Source: JAFDYH01 sp049840875
Lineage (GTDB): Bacteria > Bacteroidota > Bacteroidia > Chitinophagales > Chitinophagaceae
Direction of reading: 5' to 3'
DNA: 64,000 bases
NCBI GenBank assembly: GCA_049840875.1
Contig: JASGJE010000014.1
Span: forward strand, 202,957 to 266,956
Shown here: positions 1 to 8,041 of the stretch, in pieces
Position numbering within the stretch: the stretch's first letter is position 1
How the letters are laid out: every line of letters begins with the position of its first letter
Notes under the pieces: model-generated
The model's input: the letters and a program-made list of their open reading frames with translations, nothing else
The model's database searches: none
Told to the model about the DNA's origin: nothing
Translations under genes and position numbers: made by a program

Positions 1-2
1 AC

Positions 3-440
3 GATCTTTTTCATTGGAAGCAATTCCCTGATCCTGTATTAGGAAATACGGCGCAGGAAGGGCCAAAGATTTTTAACTATAAAGGCTATTACTGGATGCT
101 TACTGATGAATGGAGGGGCATGCGTGTTTATCGTTCATCAGATGCTACGCATTGGGAGAAGCAAGGTTTAATATTAGATAGTGCATCCAAACGAAAAGAA
201 GATGGACCCAGCGGCGCACACGGAGATGTGATTGTAATAAATGATAAGGCATGGATATTTTATTTTACACATCCCGGGCGAAAGAAGCATACAGAAACGC
301 ATGAAGGTGAAAATGGAATCGTTCCATTTGATGAAAGAAGATCATCTATACAGGCGGCAGCTTTAAAAGTTGAAAATGGTACTTTAGTTTGTGACCGTTC
401 TGAGAACGTTGATTTTTTATTGGAAGCGCCGGTGAAATAA
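3..440 (+). CDS. Glycosyl hydrolase, GH43-like beta-propeller, C-terminal part
   Basis: This reading frame is open from the first bases, so the gene is cut by the window edge and only about 145 C-terminal residues remain. They show the pattern of five-bladed beta-propeller glycosidases (GH32/43/62 clan): an E-G-P motif, then Y-Y-W-M-L-T-D-E-W, a strand ending R-V-Y-R-S-S-D followed by H-W-E-K-Q-G, and D-G-P-S-G-A-H-G-D before an aromatic strand ending in F-Y-F-T-H-P-G. The likely role is hydrolysis of plant-type or host glycans, usually outside the cytoplasm. The catalytic aspartate and the signal peptide would lie upstream and cannot be seen. The family call is by pattern only; the substrate is unknown. 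Confidence 0.6.
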   Translation, partial: DLFHWKQFPDPVLGNTAQEGPKIFNYKGYYWMLTDEWRGMRVYRSSDATHWEKQGLILDSASKRKEDGPSGAHGDVIVINDKAWIFYFTHPGRKKHTETHEGENGIVPFDERRSSIQAAALKVENGTLVCDRSENVDFLLEAPVK

Positions 441-595
441 GTGTGATTACAAAATAACGGTTAGTTTCTTTAATTTTTTAAATCTTAGAAAGTCCTGAAT
501 AATCAGACTTTACATCTGACGGTATTAGCTATGTTATCATTATAGAAAAATAGTCAGTTTCCTTAAAATATTGCCCGGTTTAAAACTATTAAACG

Positions 596-874
596 ATGTT
601 CATACGATATTCAACTCTTGTTATTTCACTTTTAATGGTAATAATTGTGACTATTATTGGATCCGCATCACTTTTTGATGGCGGCGATATTGATAAAAGC
701 CTTTTGTTTATTATTGGAGTTGATTTTTACTATTTCCTGATTTTATTCTTCTGGAGAAAATATCAGGACTTAAACCTCTTTCAAAAAAGAAATACGTTAT
801 TGTTCAGTTTGAGCATTATTCCCTTGCTCGCATTAGCGTATATTTTTTATATGATGAGCAAGATTGAATGCTGA
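596..874 (+). CDS. Small hypothetical membrane protein
   Basis: A 92-residue protein of unknown function. It has three hydrophobic stretches (about residues 7-27, 32-52 and 68-88), divided by a basic segment F-W-R-K-Y-Q and K-R-N, so it is probably an inner-membrane protein with three helices. I recognise no family. It is separated by 155 bp from the glycosidase upstream and converges on hemL with only 15 bp between the two stop codons. Base composition matches its neighbours. Confidence 0.5.
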   Translation: MFIRYSTLVISLLMVIIVTIIGSASLFDGGDIDKSLLFIIGVDFYYFLILFFWRKYQDLNLFQKRNTLLFSLSIIPLLALAYIFYMMSKIEC

Positions 875-889
875 TCCGACTTCGGTATT

Positions 890-2176
890 TTAGAAAGTGT
901 GTGTAAATCTTCTTGTCGCCTCAATCGTTTTATCAAGATCTTCATAGCTCAGCGCATTGCTTACAAACCATGTCTCAAATGCTGAAGGTGGTAAATAAAT
1001 TCCTTCATTCAGCATATGATGGAAATATTGATTGAACAATGAATTGTTTGCAGCAGCCGCAGATGCGAAATCGATAACGGGCATGTCGCTGAAATGAACA
1101 CTGATCATCGAACCAAGTTGATTGATCACATAAGACTTTCCTGATGCTTTTAATACGGTGTCTAATCCTCCTTTGAGATAAATTGTTTTCTCCTCGACTT
1201 CGGTGTAGATGCCTGGATTAGCTTTTAATTCTCTCAGTAATGTATAGCCCGCAATCATTGCAATCGGATTACCGCTTAGTGTACCTGCCTGGTATACTTT
1301 TCCTAATGGAGCAATCTGCTCCATTATTTCTTTTTTACCGCCAAATGCGCCGACCGGCATACCAGCACCAATTACTTTACCATAGGTTATAAGATCGGCA
1401 TTTATTTTTAACCGTTCTTGGGCGCCACCAGCCGCTAAGCGGAATCCAGTCATTACTTCGTCAAAAATGAAAACGATCTTTTCTTCATCACAGATTTTTC
1501 GGAGCCCTTCAAGAAACCCGGGTTGAGGAATGATACAACCCATATTGCCAGCAACAGGTTCAATGATAATAGCTGCAATTTCATTCTTGTTTTCAGTCAC
1601 TAATTTTTTTACTGCATCCAGATCGTTGTAAGCACATGTCAGCGTATCATTACTTACAGCGCCTGTAACACCCGGTACAGTTTGTATATTGAATGTTGCA
1701 AGGCCACTTCCGGCTTTTACTAAAAAAGAATCTGCATGACCGTGATAGCAACCTTCAAACTTGATGAATTTATTTCTGCCTGTACAACCTCTTGCTAACC
1801 GCAATGCACTCATACAAGCTTCAGTACCGCTACTCACCATTCTTATTAGGTCAACATTGGGCGCCATGCTTTTAATCAGTTCTGCCATTTCCACTTCCAG
1901 TTCTGTAGGCGCACCATAAGAAGTGGAATCTGCTGCTTTTTCCTGTATAGCTTTTACTACGGGCTCATAGGCATGACCGAGAATCATCGGTCCCCAGCTA
2001 TTGATGAAATCTATATACTGATTCCCATCTTCATCAAACAGATAAGCGCCTTTTGCTTTTTTTATAAATAACGGAATCCCGCCAACGCTTTTGAATGCAC
2101 GCACGGGAGAGTTTACCCCTCCGGGAATGGATTGCTGGGCGCGGGAGAAAAGCTCTATACTTCGATTTAACTTCAT
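890..2176 (-). CDS. hemL: Glutamate-1-semialdehyde 2,1-aminomutase
   Basis: This PLP enzyme converts glutamate-1-semialdehyde to 5-aminolevulinate, the second step of the C5 route to heme. The 428-residue length is normal. The N-terminus carries S-I-P-G-G-V-N-S-P-V-R, the cofactor site F-D-E-V-M-T-G-F-R lies near residues 238-246, and the Schiff-base lysine is K267 in T-Y-G-K-V-I-G-A-G-M-P. It is the last gene of the minus-strand heme group. A four-helix-bundle gene stands between it and hemB, with A/T-rich simple repeats on both sides, so co-transcription with hemB is plausible but unproven. Confidence 0.97.
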   Translation of the reverse strand: MKLNRSIELFSRAQQSIPGGVNSPVRAFKSVGGIPLFIKKAKGAYLFDEDGNQYIDFINSWGPMILGHAYEPVVKAIQEKAADSTSYGAPTELEVEMAELIKSMAPNVDLIRMVSSGTEACMSALRLARGCTGRNKFIKFEGCYHGHADSFLVKAGSGLATFNIQTVPGVTGAVSNDTLTCAYNDLDAVKKLVTENKNEIAAIIIEPVAGNMGCIIPQPGFLEGLRKICDEEKIVFIFDEVMTGFRLAAGGAQERLKINADLITYGKVIGAGMPVGAFGGKKEIMEQIAPLGKVYQAGTLSGNPIAMIAGYTLLRELKANPGIYTEVEEKTIYLKGGLDTVLKASGKSYVINQLGSMISVHFSDMPVIDFASAAAANNSLFNQYFHHMLNEGIYLPPSAFETWFVSNALSYEDLDKTIEATRRFTHTF

Positions 2177-2177
2177 A

Positions 2178-2215
2178 CTATGAATGAAAAGTGAAAAGGT
2201 AAAAATGAAAAATTA
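2178..2215. repeat. A-rich TGAAAA-type simple repeat
   Basis: A degenerate run of TGAAAAGTGAAAAGG and AAAATGAAAAATTAAG units between hemL and the four-helix-bundle gene. A mirror-image copy (TTTTTCATTTTTATC and similar) lies on the other side of that gene at 2570-2605. Similar runs occur at 5165-5200, 10649-10665, 11022-11055 and, in frame, inside ileS at 17101-17131. I read these as copies of a dispersed Bacteroidetes repeat. Confidence 0.5.
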
Positions 2216-2566
2216 AGTTTTAGATTTCGATGTTTTTATTGAGGCTACCAATATTGATATTAATTCTTTACATGGTCTTTCAAGTTTTTCAAAGGTTTCA
2301 GCCACAATATAATTACTATCTTTTAACAGGCTCAGCCAATATAGTGTTTCATTAGCTTCTTTGATCGAGATTGACATCTTACTGATAAAATCAGCGCGAC
2401 TTTGTGCAAACTCAGCCTCTCTTATCAAAGCACCTATTGCAGTTCCGCTTCGCAAGAGTTGCTTTGATAAAATGTATTCTTTACGTTGGTTAATTATTTG
2501 TTCTGCAATTTTTATTATATCGAGCGCAAACGAATAGCTTTTACCTTTTAAAATATTTTCGGCCAC
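2213..2566 (-). CDS. Four-helix bundle protein (23S rRNA-IVS type), copy 1
   Basis: A 117-residue, all-helical protein of the family named after open reading frames found in 23S rRNA intervening sequences (TIGR02436/PF05635 type). Diagnostic features are S-Y-x-F-A-L-D-I near the start, L-R-S-G-T-A-I-G-A-L-I-R-E-A-E near residue 41, and K-E-A-N-E-T-x-Y-W-L-S-L-L. The biochemical role is not known. The related Avd proteins act as pentameric nucleic-acid partners in diversity-generating retroelements, but no reverse transcriptase is present here. It is clearly paralogous to the gene at 10,667 and more distantly to the one at 3,644. All three sit inside the heme region, flanked by simple repeats. 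Confidence 0.85.
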   Translation of the reverse strand: MAENILKGKSYSFALDIIKIAEQIINQRKEYILSKQLLRSGTAIGALIREAEFAQSRADFISKMSISIKEANETLYWLSLLKDSNYIVAETFEKLERPCKELISILVASIKTSKSKT

Positions 2567-2592
2567 AAAGAGTATTTTTCATTTTTATCTTT

Positions 2593-3573
2593 TCATTTTT
2601 CATTAAGCAGTCTCACCGCATCCTTCGCGAAATACGTCGCAATCAAATCTGCTCCCGCTCTTTTCATGCCAGTCAAAGTTTCTAATATGGCCTTGTCTTC
2701 ATTCAGCCAGCCCATTTTTGCTGCGGCTTTAATCATTGCATATTCGCCGCTGATATTATATGCACTAACGGGAACGTTCACGGCATTTTTTACTTCACGG
2801 ATGATATCAAGATAGGCCAGGGCAGGCTTCACCATTACAATATCCGCTCCTTCTTCCACATCCATCAATGTTTCTTTGATGGCTTCAATGCGGTTGGCAT
2901 AATCCATCTGATAAGTTTTCTTATCACCAAAACCAGGTGCGCTATCTAATGCGTCGCGGAATGGGCCATAAAAACAAGAAGCATATTTGGCACTGTAGGC
3001 CATAATGCCAACTTTGGTAAAATTATTTTCCTCAAGCCCTTTTCGTATCGCAGCGATGCGTCCATCCATCATATCACTTGGCGCTACGAAGTCTGCCCCT
3101 GCCTGTGCATGACTGATACTCATTTTCACCAGCGCTTCTACTGTTTCATCGTTTACAATTTCACCGTCCTTAACAATGCCATCATGACCATACGATGAAT
3201 AAGGATCGAGAGCAACATCCGTCATCACTATTATTTCCGGTATAGCATCTTTAATCGCTTTGATGCTCCGCTGCATTAAACCGTCCGCATTCCACGCCTC
3301 TTTGCCTGTATTATCTTTCGTCTCATCCTTTGCTTTTACAAATAGGAGAATGCTCTTCAGGCCCATACTCCATAATTCTTTCACTTCTTTTACCGTCACA
3401 TCAAGGCTATTTCGGTAATAACCCGGCATAGAAGCGATTTCAGTTTTCACATTCGTCCCTTCGTCGATGAATAAGGGAACGATAAAATCGTTTGGAGTCA
3501 AAGTAGTTTCTGCAACTAAACTTCGTATTGCAGTGTTTTTTCTTGTGATTCTATTTCTTCTTTGTAAAAACAT
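2593..3573 (-). CDS. hemB: Delta-aminolevulinic acid dehydratase (porphobilinogen synthase)
   Basis: HemB joins two 5-aminolevulinates to make porphobilinogen. The 326 residues are full length. The two active-site lysines are K196 (in M-A-Y-S-A-K-Y-A-S-C) and K249 (in M-V-K-P). The metal loop at residues 119-132 reads V-A-L-D-P-Y-S-S-Y-G-H-D-G: the three zinc-binding cysteines found in human and yeast enzymes are replaced by A/D/D, which in this family goes with magnesium rather than zinc dependence. It lies between two four-helix-bundle genes in the minus-strand heme set, and an inverted-repeat element lies just upstream. Confidence 0.97.
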   Translation of the reverse strand: MFLQRRNRITRKNTAIRSLVAETTLTPNDFIVPLFIDEGTNVKTEIASMPGYYRNSLDVTVKEVKELWSMGLKSILLFVKAKDETKDNTGKEAWNADGLMQRSIKAIKDAIPEIIVMTDVALDPYSSYGHDGIVKDGEIVNDETVEALVKMSISHAQAGADFVAPSDMMDGRIAAIRKGLEENNFTKVGIMAYSAKYASCFYGPFRDALDSAPGFGDKKTYQMDYANRIEAIKETLMDVEEGADIVMVKPALAYLDIIREVKNAVNVPVSAYNISGEYAMIKAAAKMGWLNEDKAILETLTGMKRAGADLIATYFAKDAVRLLNEK

Positions 3574-3583
3574 GATAGTTGTT

Positions 3584-3656
3584 ATGTCCGATTTAGAATG
3601 TATGATCTCTGATTTCTTACAGTTGTAAAATCATAATCCTGTATCAGATGTCCTGA
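3584..3656. repeat. Intergenic inverted-repeat element, copy 1
   Basis: Left arm around 3,598-3,617 (AATGTATGATCTCTGATTTC) and right arm around 3,628-3,653 (starts AAATCATAATCCTG and continues to CAGATGTCC) resemble the better-preserved copies at 6,239-6,326 and 9,470-9,560. The right arm runs into the last codons of the four-helix-bundle gene, so the element supplies that protein's C-terminus. It lies directly upstream of hemB. Confidence 0.5.
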
Positions 3657-4024
3657 ATTTTCTTTTTGCTTTTTCTTTTCAGTTTATTCGTTTTATCCGT
3701 GGCGGCAAAAATAGCCGTCAACTCATTTGCTTCTTTAATCAATCTTTCTAATTCCGATCCTTGTTTCAATCCTGAATCTTTTATTGCTTCCAGCCAATAG
3801 TGACTCTCATCTGCTTCTTCTAAAACGATCTCTATTTTATAAATAAAATCATCTTGCGATTTTGCTCTCAGAGATGCCCGATAGTTTGCTCCAACTGAAC
3901 CAGCAGATCTTATTAACTGTTTAGCGGTTTCGAAACCTGCAGCATTTTTGGGAAAATCCTCACAAATCCTGATTACATCTACATGGAATTTCTTTGTTCT
4001 ATCCTGTAACTCTTTTCTTGTCAT
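3644..4024 (-). CDS. Four-helix bundle protein (23S rRNA-IVS type), copy 2
   Basis: A 126-residue helical protein of the same family as the genes at 2,213 and 10,667, but strongly diverged from both. It keeps L-I-R-S-A-G-S-V-G-A-N-Y-R-A near residue 38 and E-E-A-D-E-S-H-Y-W-L-E near residue 70, the two positions that define the family. The C-terminus is very basic (K-L-K-R-K-S-K-K-K). Function is unknown; nucleic-acid contact is a guess from the charge. The gene lies between hemF and hemB on their strand. Its last codons fall within a dispersed inverted repeat. Confidence 0.82.
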   Translation of the reverse strand: MTRKELQDRTKKFHVDVIRICEDFPKNAAGFETAKQLIRSAGSVGANYRASLRAKSQDDFIYKIEIVLEEADESHYWLEAIKDSGLKQGSELERLIKEANELTAIFAATDKTNKLKRKSKKKIQDI

Positions 4025-4061
4025 AAAAAGAAAGTTACATCAACAAAGGCATTGTGGCATC

Positions 4062-4098
4062 AAATGAAAATCCGACATCATACATCAGAAATCCTTCA
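4062..4098. repeat. Partial intergenic inverted-repeat element
   Basis: The stretch TCCGACATCATACATCAGAA followed by ATCCTTCATCAT matches the right arm of the elements at 6,309-6,330 and 9,543-9,576. No left arm is present, so this looks like a solo half. It lies between hemF and the four-helix-bundle gene. Confidence 0.35.
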
Positions 4099-5049
4099 TC
4101 ATATCCATTCTTTCGGATGCAAACAAGCATCCAGCAATTTCGCTTCTTCACTTCCCGCTTCTGGTTGGTAATCGTATTCAAATCTAACAGTCGGCGGCAA
4201 ACTCATCAAGATGCTTTCAGTTCTTCCGTTTGTCTTTAAGCCGAATAATGTTCCCCGGTCATGTATCAGGTTAAACTCAACATATCTTCCTCGTCTTATT
4301 TCCTGCCAGTGTTTGTGTTTATCGCTATAGGGTGTGTCTTTTCTTTTTACAGCAATAGGAATATAAGCTTCCGTAAAACAATTCCCATTGGCGAATTGAA
4401 ATGATAATAACCGCTCAGCGTCATTCTCGTCTGTCGGTTTTATATGATCATAAAAAATTCCGCCAATGCCACGCATTTCATTACCGCGATGCTTATTGGA
4501 AAAATATTCATCGCATTGTTTTTTATACAAAGGATATAATTCTGTATCAAACGGATCGATTGCATTTTTCAACGTTTGGTGAAAATGTTTTGCATCTTCA
4601 TCAAACAGGTAGTATGGCGTTAAATCCGCACCTCCACCAAACCATCTGTCTTTTACAGAGCCATCTTCATTGTGTATTTCAAAATAACGCCAGTTGGCAT
4701 GAGTAGTCGGTACGAAAGGATTTAATGGATGTATAACCAGGCTTAGGCCGCAGGCAAACCATGTTGCGCCATCCATTTGCAGAAAGTTGCGCATTTTGTC
4801 TGTCACATGGCCATATACAACCGAAGTGTTTACACCTCCTTTTTCAAATATATTTCCATTGGCAATTACTCTTGTTCTGCCACCACCGCCTTTGCCTTCT
4901 GCACGTTCCCAATTATCTTCTCTGAATTTTTCTTTACCATCTATATCTTCAAGCGCTTTGCAAATCCGATCCTGCAAATTATAAACATAATCAATCCACC
5001 TACCCCTGAATTCTTTGGTATCTGTTTTATGAAGTGATGTTGTTTCCAT
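4099..5049 (-). CDS. hemF: Oxygen-dependent coproporphyrinogen III oxidase
   Basis: HemF decarboxylates coproporphyrinogen III to protoporphyrinogen IX using molecular oxygen. The 316-residue protein carries the family blocks G-G-G-G-R-T-R-V near residue 55, H-P-x-N-P-F-V-P-T-T-H-A-N-W-R-Y-F near residue 107, W-F-G-G-G-A-D-L-T-P-Y-Y near residue 136 and G-R-Y-V-E-F-N-L-I-H-D-R-G-T near residue 253. Having the oxygen-dependent enzyme, with no hemN in the window, suggests an aerobic lifestyle. It is part of the minus-strand heme gene row, 137 bp downstream of hemE. Confidence 0.97.
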   Translation of the reverse strand: METTSLHKTDTKEFRGRWIDYVYNLQDRICKALEDIDGKEKFREDNWERAEGKGGGGRTRVIANGNIFEKGGVNTSVVYGHVTDKMRNFLQMDGATWFACGLSLVIHPLNPFVPTTHANWRYFEIHNEDGSVKDRWFGGGADLTPYYLFDEDAKHFHQTLKNAIDPFDTELYPLYKKQCDEYFSNKHRGNEMRGIGGIFYDHIKPTDENDAERLLSFQFANGNCFTEAYIPIAVKRKDTPYSDKHKHWQEIRRGRYVEFNLIHDRGTLFGLKTNGRTESILMSLPPTVRFEYDYQPEAGSEEAKLLDACLHPKEWI

Positions 5050-5130
5050 AAAAAATATTTTTCACAAAGATTGCAATAGAGTTTCCGATACTCGCTGATC
5101 TTCATCAAGAACGAACCTGAGTTTTTTTAA

Positions 5131-5158
5131 AAGGCACAAAGGCACTGAGGCACAAAGT
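5131..5158. repeat. Short tandem repeat of the GGCACAAA type
   Basis: Three imperfect units, AGGCACAAAGGCACTGAGG followed by CACAAAG, lie between hemE and hemF. This is a common intergenic repeat in Bacteroidetes genomes. It is immediately followed by a CATTTTTCATTTTTAAC simple repeat (5,165-5,200). No function is evident. Confidence 0.45.
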
Positions 5159-5186
5159 TTCTTTCTCATTTTTCATTTTTAACTCT

Positions 5187-6221
5187 TCACTTTTCACTAC
5201 TTTCCCATTCCTTCACCGCTTCCACAAATGCCTTTGCATGATCAACGGGTACATTGGGTGTGATGCCATGACCAAGATTAGCAATATAATTCTGCACTCC
5301 AAACTCATCAATCATTTCCTTCACCCATTTCCTGATCTGTGGTATAGGCGCTAATAACTTCGCCGGATCAAAATTTCCTTGTAAGGTAATTTTATTTGCT
5401 GTTAGCTCTCTTGCCTGCTTTGGTGATACGCACCAGTCCAATCCTAATCCGGAGGCGGAACTATTCGCTAAATCTTTCAACGCATACCATGTTCCTTTCG
5501 GAAACAAAATTACCGGTGCCTCATTTTTCAAAGCGTCAGCGATTTGTAATAAATAGGGTTCAGCAAATAGTTTGAAGTCTGCCGGACTTAAAGACCCCGC
5601 CCAGCTATCGAATACCTGCACGGTATCCGCACCCGCTTTTATTTGTGCCTTCAGGTAAAGAATAGTAATGTCTGTGATCTTTTGCAACAAGCTATGAGCC
5701 GACTGTGTTTCTGTATAGGCGAATTGTTTTGCCTTATCCCATGTCTTACTTCCTTTGCCTTCGATCATGTAACATAGAATTGTCCATGGAGCGCCGGCAA
5801 AGCCAATCAATGGCACTTTTCCATTTAATTCCTTTTTTGTCAACGTCAATGCATCCATCACATACTTCAATCTTTCATCAACATTGCCGGTATTCAATGC
5901 ATCGATATCTTTCTGGCAGCTTATTGTTTTTGGCAAAAAGGGACCTTTACTTTCTATCAATTGCACTTCCAATCCCATTGCCTGCGGAATAACCAGGATG
6001 TCGGAGAAGATAATTGCCGCATCCACACCCACCTGCTCTACAGGTTGGATAGTTATTTCTGCGGCAAGTTCCGGTGTTTGCACACGGGTGAAGAAATCGT
6101 ATTTGTCGCGGAGCTTGATATAATCGGGCAAATACCTTCCTGCCTGGCGCATCATCCATACAGGAGGCCGTTCTACTTTTTCTTTCCGCAGAGCTTTTAA
6201 TAATAAGTCGTTTTTTAACAT
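5187..6221 (-). CDS. hemE: Uroporphyrinogen decarboxylase
   Basis: HemE removes the four acetate carboxyl groups of uroporphyrinogen III to give coproporphyrinogen III in the cytoplasm. At 344 residues it is full length. The N-terminal signature R-P-P-V-W-M-M-R-Q-A-G-R-Y-L-P-D-Y is complete, as are G-F-A-G-A-P-W-T near residue 140 and the catalytic Asp context I-I-F-S-D-I-L near residue 70. The C-terminal N-L-G-H-G-I-T-P motif is also present. It follows hemD on the minus strand after 125 bp that contain an inverted-repeat element. Confidence 0.97.
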   Translation of the reverse strand: MLKNDLLLKALRKEKVERPPVWMMRQAGRYLPDYIKLRDKYDFFTRVQTPELAAEITIQPVEQVGVDAAIIFSDILVIPQAMGLEVQLIESKGPFLPKTISCQKDIDALNTGNVDERLKYVMDALTLTKKELNGKVPLIGFAGAPWTILCYMIEGKGSKTWDKAKQFAYTETQSAHSLLQKITDITILYLKAQIKAGADTVQVFDSWAGSLSPADFKLFAEPYLLQIADALKNEAPVILFPKGTWYALKDLANSSASGLGLDWCVSPKQARELTANKITLQGNFDPAKLLAPIPQIRKWVKEMIDEFGVQNYIANLGHGITPNVPVDHAKAFVEAVKEWESSEK

Positions 6222-6231
6222 AAGTAGAGTA

Positions 6232-6346
6232 ATGTCTGATGTAGGATGGATGATGTCTGATCTCCCTTAACAGATACGTCAATACTGTGTGCGCATCCTG
6301 ATTTAAACAAATCATAAATCATACATCCACCATCATAAATTCTGTT
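6232..6346. repeat. Intergenic inverted-repeat element, copy 2
   Basis: Left arm 6,239-6,256 and right arm 6,309-6,326 are imperfect inverted repeats (14 of 18 positions pair). The right arm AAATCATAAATCATACAT differs at one position from the right arm of copy 3 upstream of hemH. The element fills the gap between hemD and hemE. Confidence 0.6.
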
Positions 6347-7068
6347 TTATAATCTATCAAAATAATTAACCACCTCTCTTATCATCTGCTCCTTATCGGG
6401 AGATTTACTGATGATAACTTTATTATCTGAATATTTTTTGATCGCATTGGATGTTGTATTTCCAATAGCGAAAAGAATAGTTTTCTTCCCCGGTTTATTG
6501 ATTGAGAAAAAACTGTTTACCCCGCTGGGGCTGTAAAAGAGAATACCATCATAGTTCGTTTCTACTTTCTGCGGCACCTCAATTGTTTGATAAACCTGGA
6601 TTTCATTTACTTCAATATTATTATCACGCAGTGCATCCGGCAATTCATCTCTTCGTTGATCACCGCAGAAAAAAATCACTTCATCAGCAATATCTTCTTC
6701 TATTATTTGTTCTGCGAGCTCTTCGGCATTATCTGCTGTGGCATAAATATTTTCTTCACCAAAATATTTTGCCGCCAGTTCACTTGTTTTATTGCCGACA
6801 CAATAAATGCTCCACCCGATAGCTATCGGTCCGGTTCCTGTCCCTCCAGTTCGGCAGCAACAGCTTCTACTGCATTACGGCTGGTGAAAACAACAGTAGT
6901 AGTTTGCAATAAAGCCTGCTCAATTTCCTGTTGCACTTCGATGGATTGAATAGCTTCTGTTTTTATAAATGAAATAACATCAATAGCAAGATCGTTTGCT
7001 TCCACTTCTTCAACAAGGTGAGACGGCAATACTCCTGTAGATAATATAGTGATCTTATTTTCCTGCAT
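6347..7068 (-). CDS. hemD: Uroporphyrinogen-III synthase, frameshifted by a 14-bp palindrome
   Basis: HemD closes hydroxymethylbilane to uroporphyrinogen III. The chosen start (ATG at 7,068; residues M-Q-E-N-K-I-T-I-L-S-T) overlaps the end of hemC by 14 bp. The frame runs through V-V-F-T-S-R-N-A-V-E-A-V to a stop at about 6,820. It resumes in another frame with W-S-I-Y-C-V-G-N-K-T-S-E-L-A and ends at 6,347 after G-I-L-F-Y-S-P-S-G-V-N-S-F-F, the expected second-domain motif. The break coincides with the perfect palindrome CCGATAGCTATCGG at 6,816-6,829. Deleting those 14 bases restores one continuous protein of about 235 residues. The gene may be truly broken, polymorphic, or mis-assembled here. 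Confidence 0.85.
6816..6829. repeat. 14-bp palindromic repeat inside hemD
   Basis: CCGATAGCTATCGG is a perfect palindrome at the exact point where hemD changes frame. A close relative, TCCCGACAGCTATCGGGA at 19,833-19,850, sits in frame in ileS. Fourteen bases is not a multiple of three, which accounts for the frameshift. Confidence 0.75.
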
Positions 7069-8032
7069 TACGGATTGCTTCTGCAATTTGTCTGCCACCG
7101 TTATTTAATAATTCTTCAGCGGCATCTTTCCCAAGATTAGTTGCTTTATTGATAGAAATCTCTTTTTCTACTTCCGCTTTCTCGTTGCCATCGATAGAAA
7201 GAATATTTCCTTTAAAAATTACTTTATCATTTATTATCTCAGCTAATGCACTGATGGGAGTAGAACAACCACCCAGCAATGTTCTCAAAAACTCACGTTC
7301 AATTAACGTACATAGCGCAGTATTTTCATCATTGAATGATGAACATGCATCAAAAGGCTCACTATCATTTTTCCTGCAAACGACTACGATGGCTCCCTGC
7401 GCAGGCGCCGGCAACATCCAATCCAGTTCAATTGAATTAGCAGGTCGTAATCCAATTCTTTCTAAACCTGCTGCTGCGAAGATGGCTCCATTCCAATTGC
7501 TTTCATCCAATTTTCGCAAGCGGGTATTTACATTGCCACGAAGATTTTCAATTGTATGATTAGGATACCGGTTCAGCCATTGCGCCTTGCGCCGGATGCT
7601 GGAAGTAGCGATGGTGAATGGTGAATTGTGAATGGTGAATCCTCTGTCGATTGCTGAAATTTCCAGATTAGCTATTGACCATTGACCATTGACCATTGTC
7701 GTTTCACCCTTGACGACCAACAGATCTTTAAAGTTGCCCCTCTTCAATACGGCGGCCTGCCTGATTCCTTCCGGCAATTGCGTAGGTACATCCTTCATAG
7801 AGTGAACTGCAATATCAATTTTGTCATTCAGCAAAGCGATATCAAGACTTCTTGTAAATATTCCCTGCACACCCATTTCATATAATGGTGTCTTGAGATC
7901 GATATCGCCTTCACTTTTTATAAAAATTAACTCGGCTGAATAACCAACATTCTGCAAAAGAGTTTTTACCTGCTCAGCCTGCCACACTGCAAGCTGGCTT
8001 TCTCTTGTGCCTACCCTGATCGCTTTCTTCAT
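7055..8032 (-). CDS. hemC: Hydroxymethylbilane synthase (porphobilinogen deaminase) with a repeat-derived insert
   Basis: HemC polymerises four porphobilinogens on a dipyrromethane cofactor. Signature segments are R-V-G-T-R-E-S-Q-L-A near the start, M-K-D-V-P-T near residue 79, A-T-S-S-I-R-R-K-A-Q near residue 142 and the cofactor cysteine in L-L-G-G-C-S-T-P-I. Length is 325 residues, slightly above the usual 300-315. The excess lies at residues 111-141, just before the conserved S-S-x-R-R block, and is encoded by dispersed-repeat sequence (GACCATTGACCATTGACC and ATTCACCATTCAC type on the complementary strand). The frame is kept. It begins 9 bp after hemA and overlaps hemD. Confidence 0.96.
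   Translation of the reverse strand: MKKAIRVGTRESQLAVWQAEQVKTLLQNVGYSAELIFIKSEGDIDLKTPLYEMGVQGIFTRSLDIALLNDKIDIAVHSMKDVPTQLPEGIRQAAVLKRGNFKDLLVVKGETTMVNGQWSIANLEISAIDRGFTIHNSPFTIATSSIRRKAQWLNRYPNHTIENLRGNVNTRLRKLDESNWNGAIFAAAGLERIGLRPANSIELDWMLPAPAQGAIVVVCRKNDSEPFDACSSFNDENTALCTLIEREFLRTLLGGCSTPISALAEIINDKVIFKGNILSIDGNEKAEVEKEISINKATNLGKDAAEELLNNGGRQIAEAIRNAGK
7610..7702. repeat. Repeat-derived in-frame insert in hemC
   Basis: About 93 bp made of GGTGAATGGTGAATTGTGAA and, further on, TTGACCATTGACCATTGACC, an intergenic repeat type common in Bacteroidetes. It encodes about 31 extra residues of HemC with no resemblance to HemC elsewhere. A short relative (TTGACCATCCACCATTCACG) lies just upstream of ileS at 16,388-16,407. 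Confidence 0.65.
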
Positions 8033-8041
8033 TTTGCAAAA

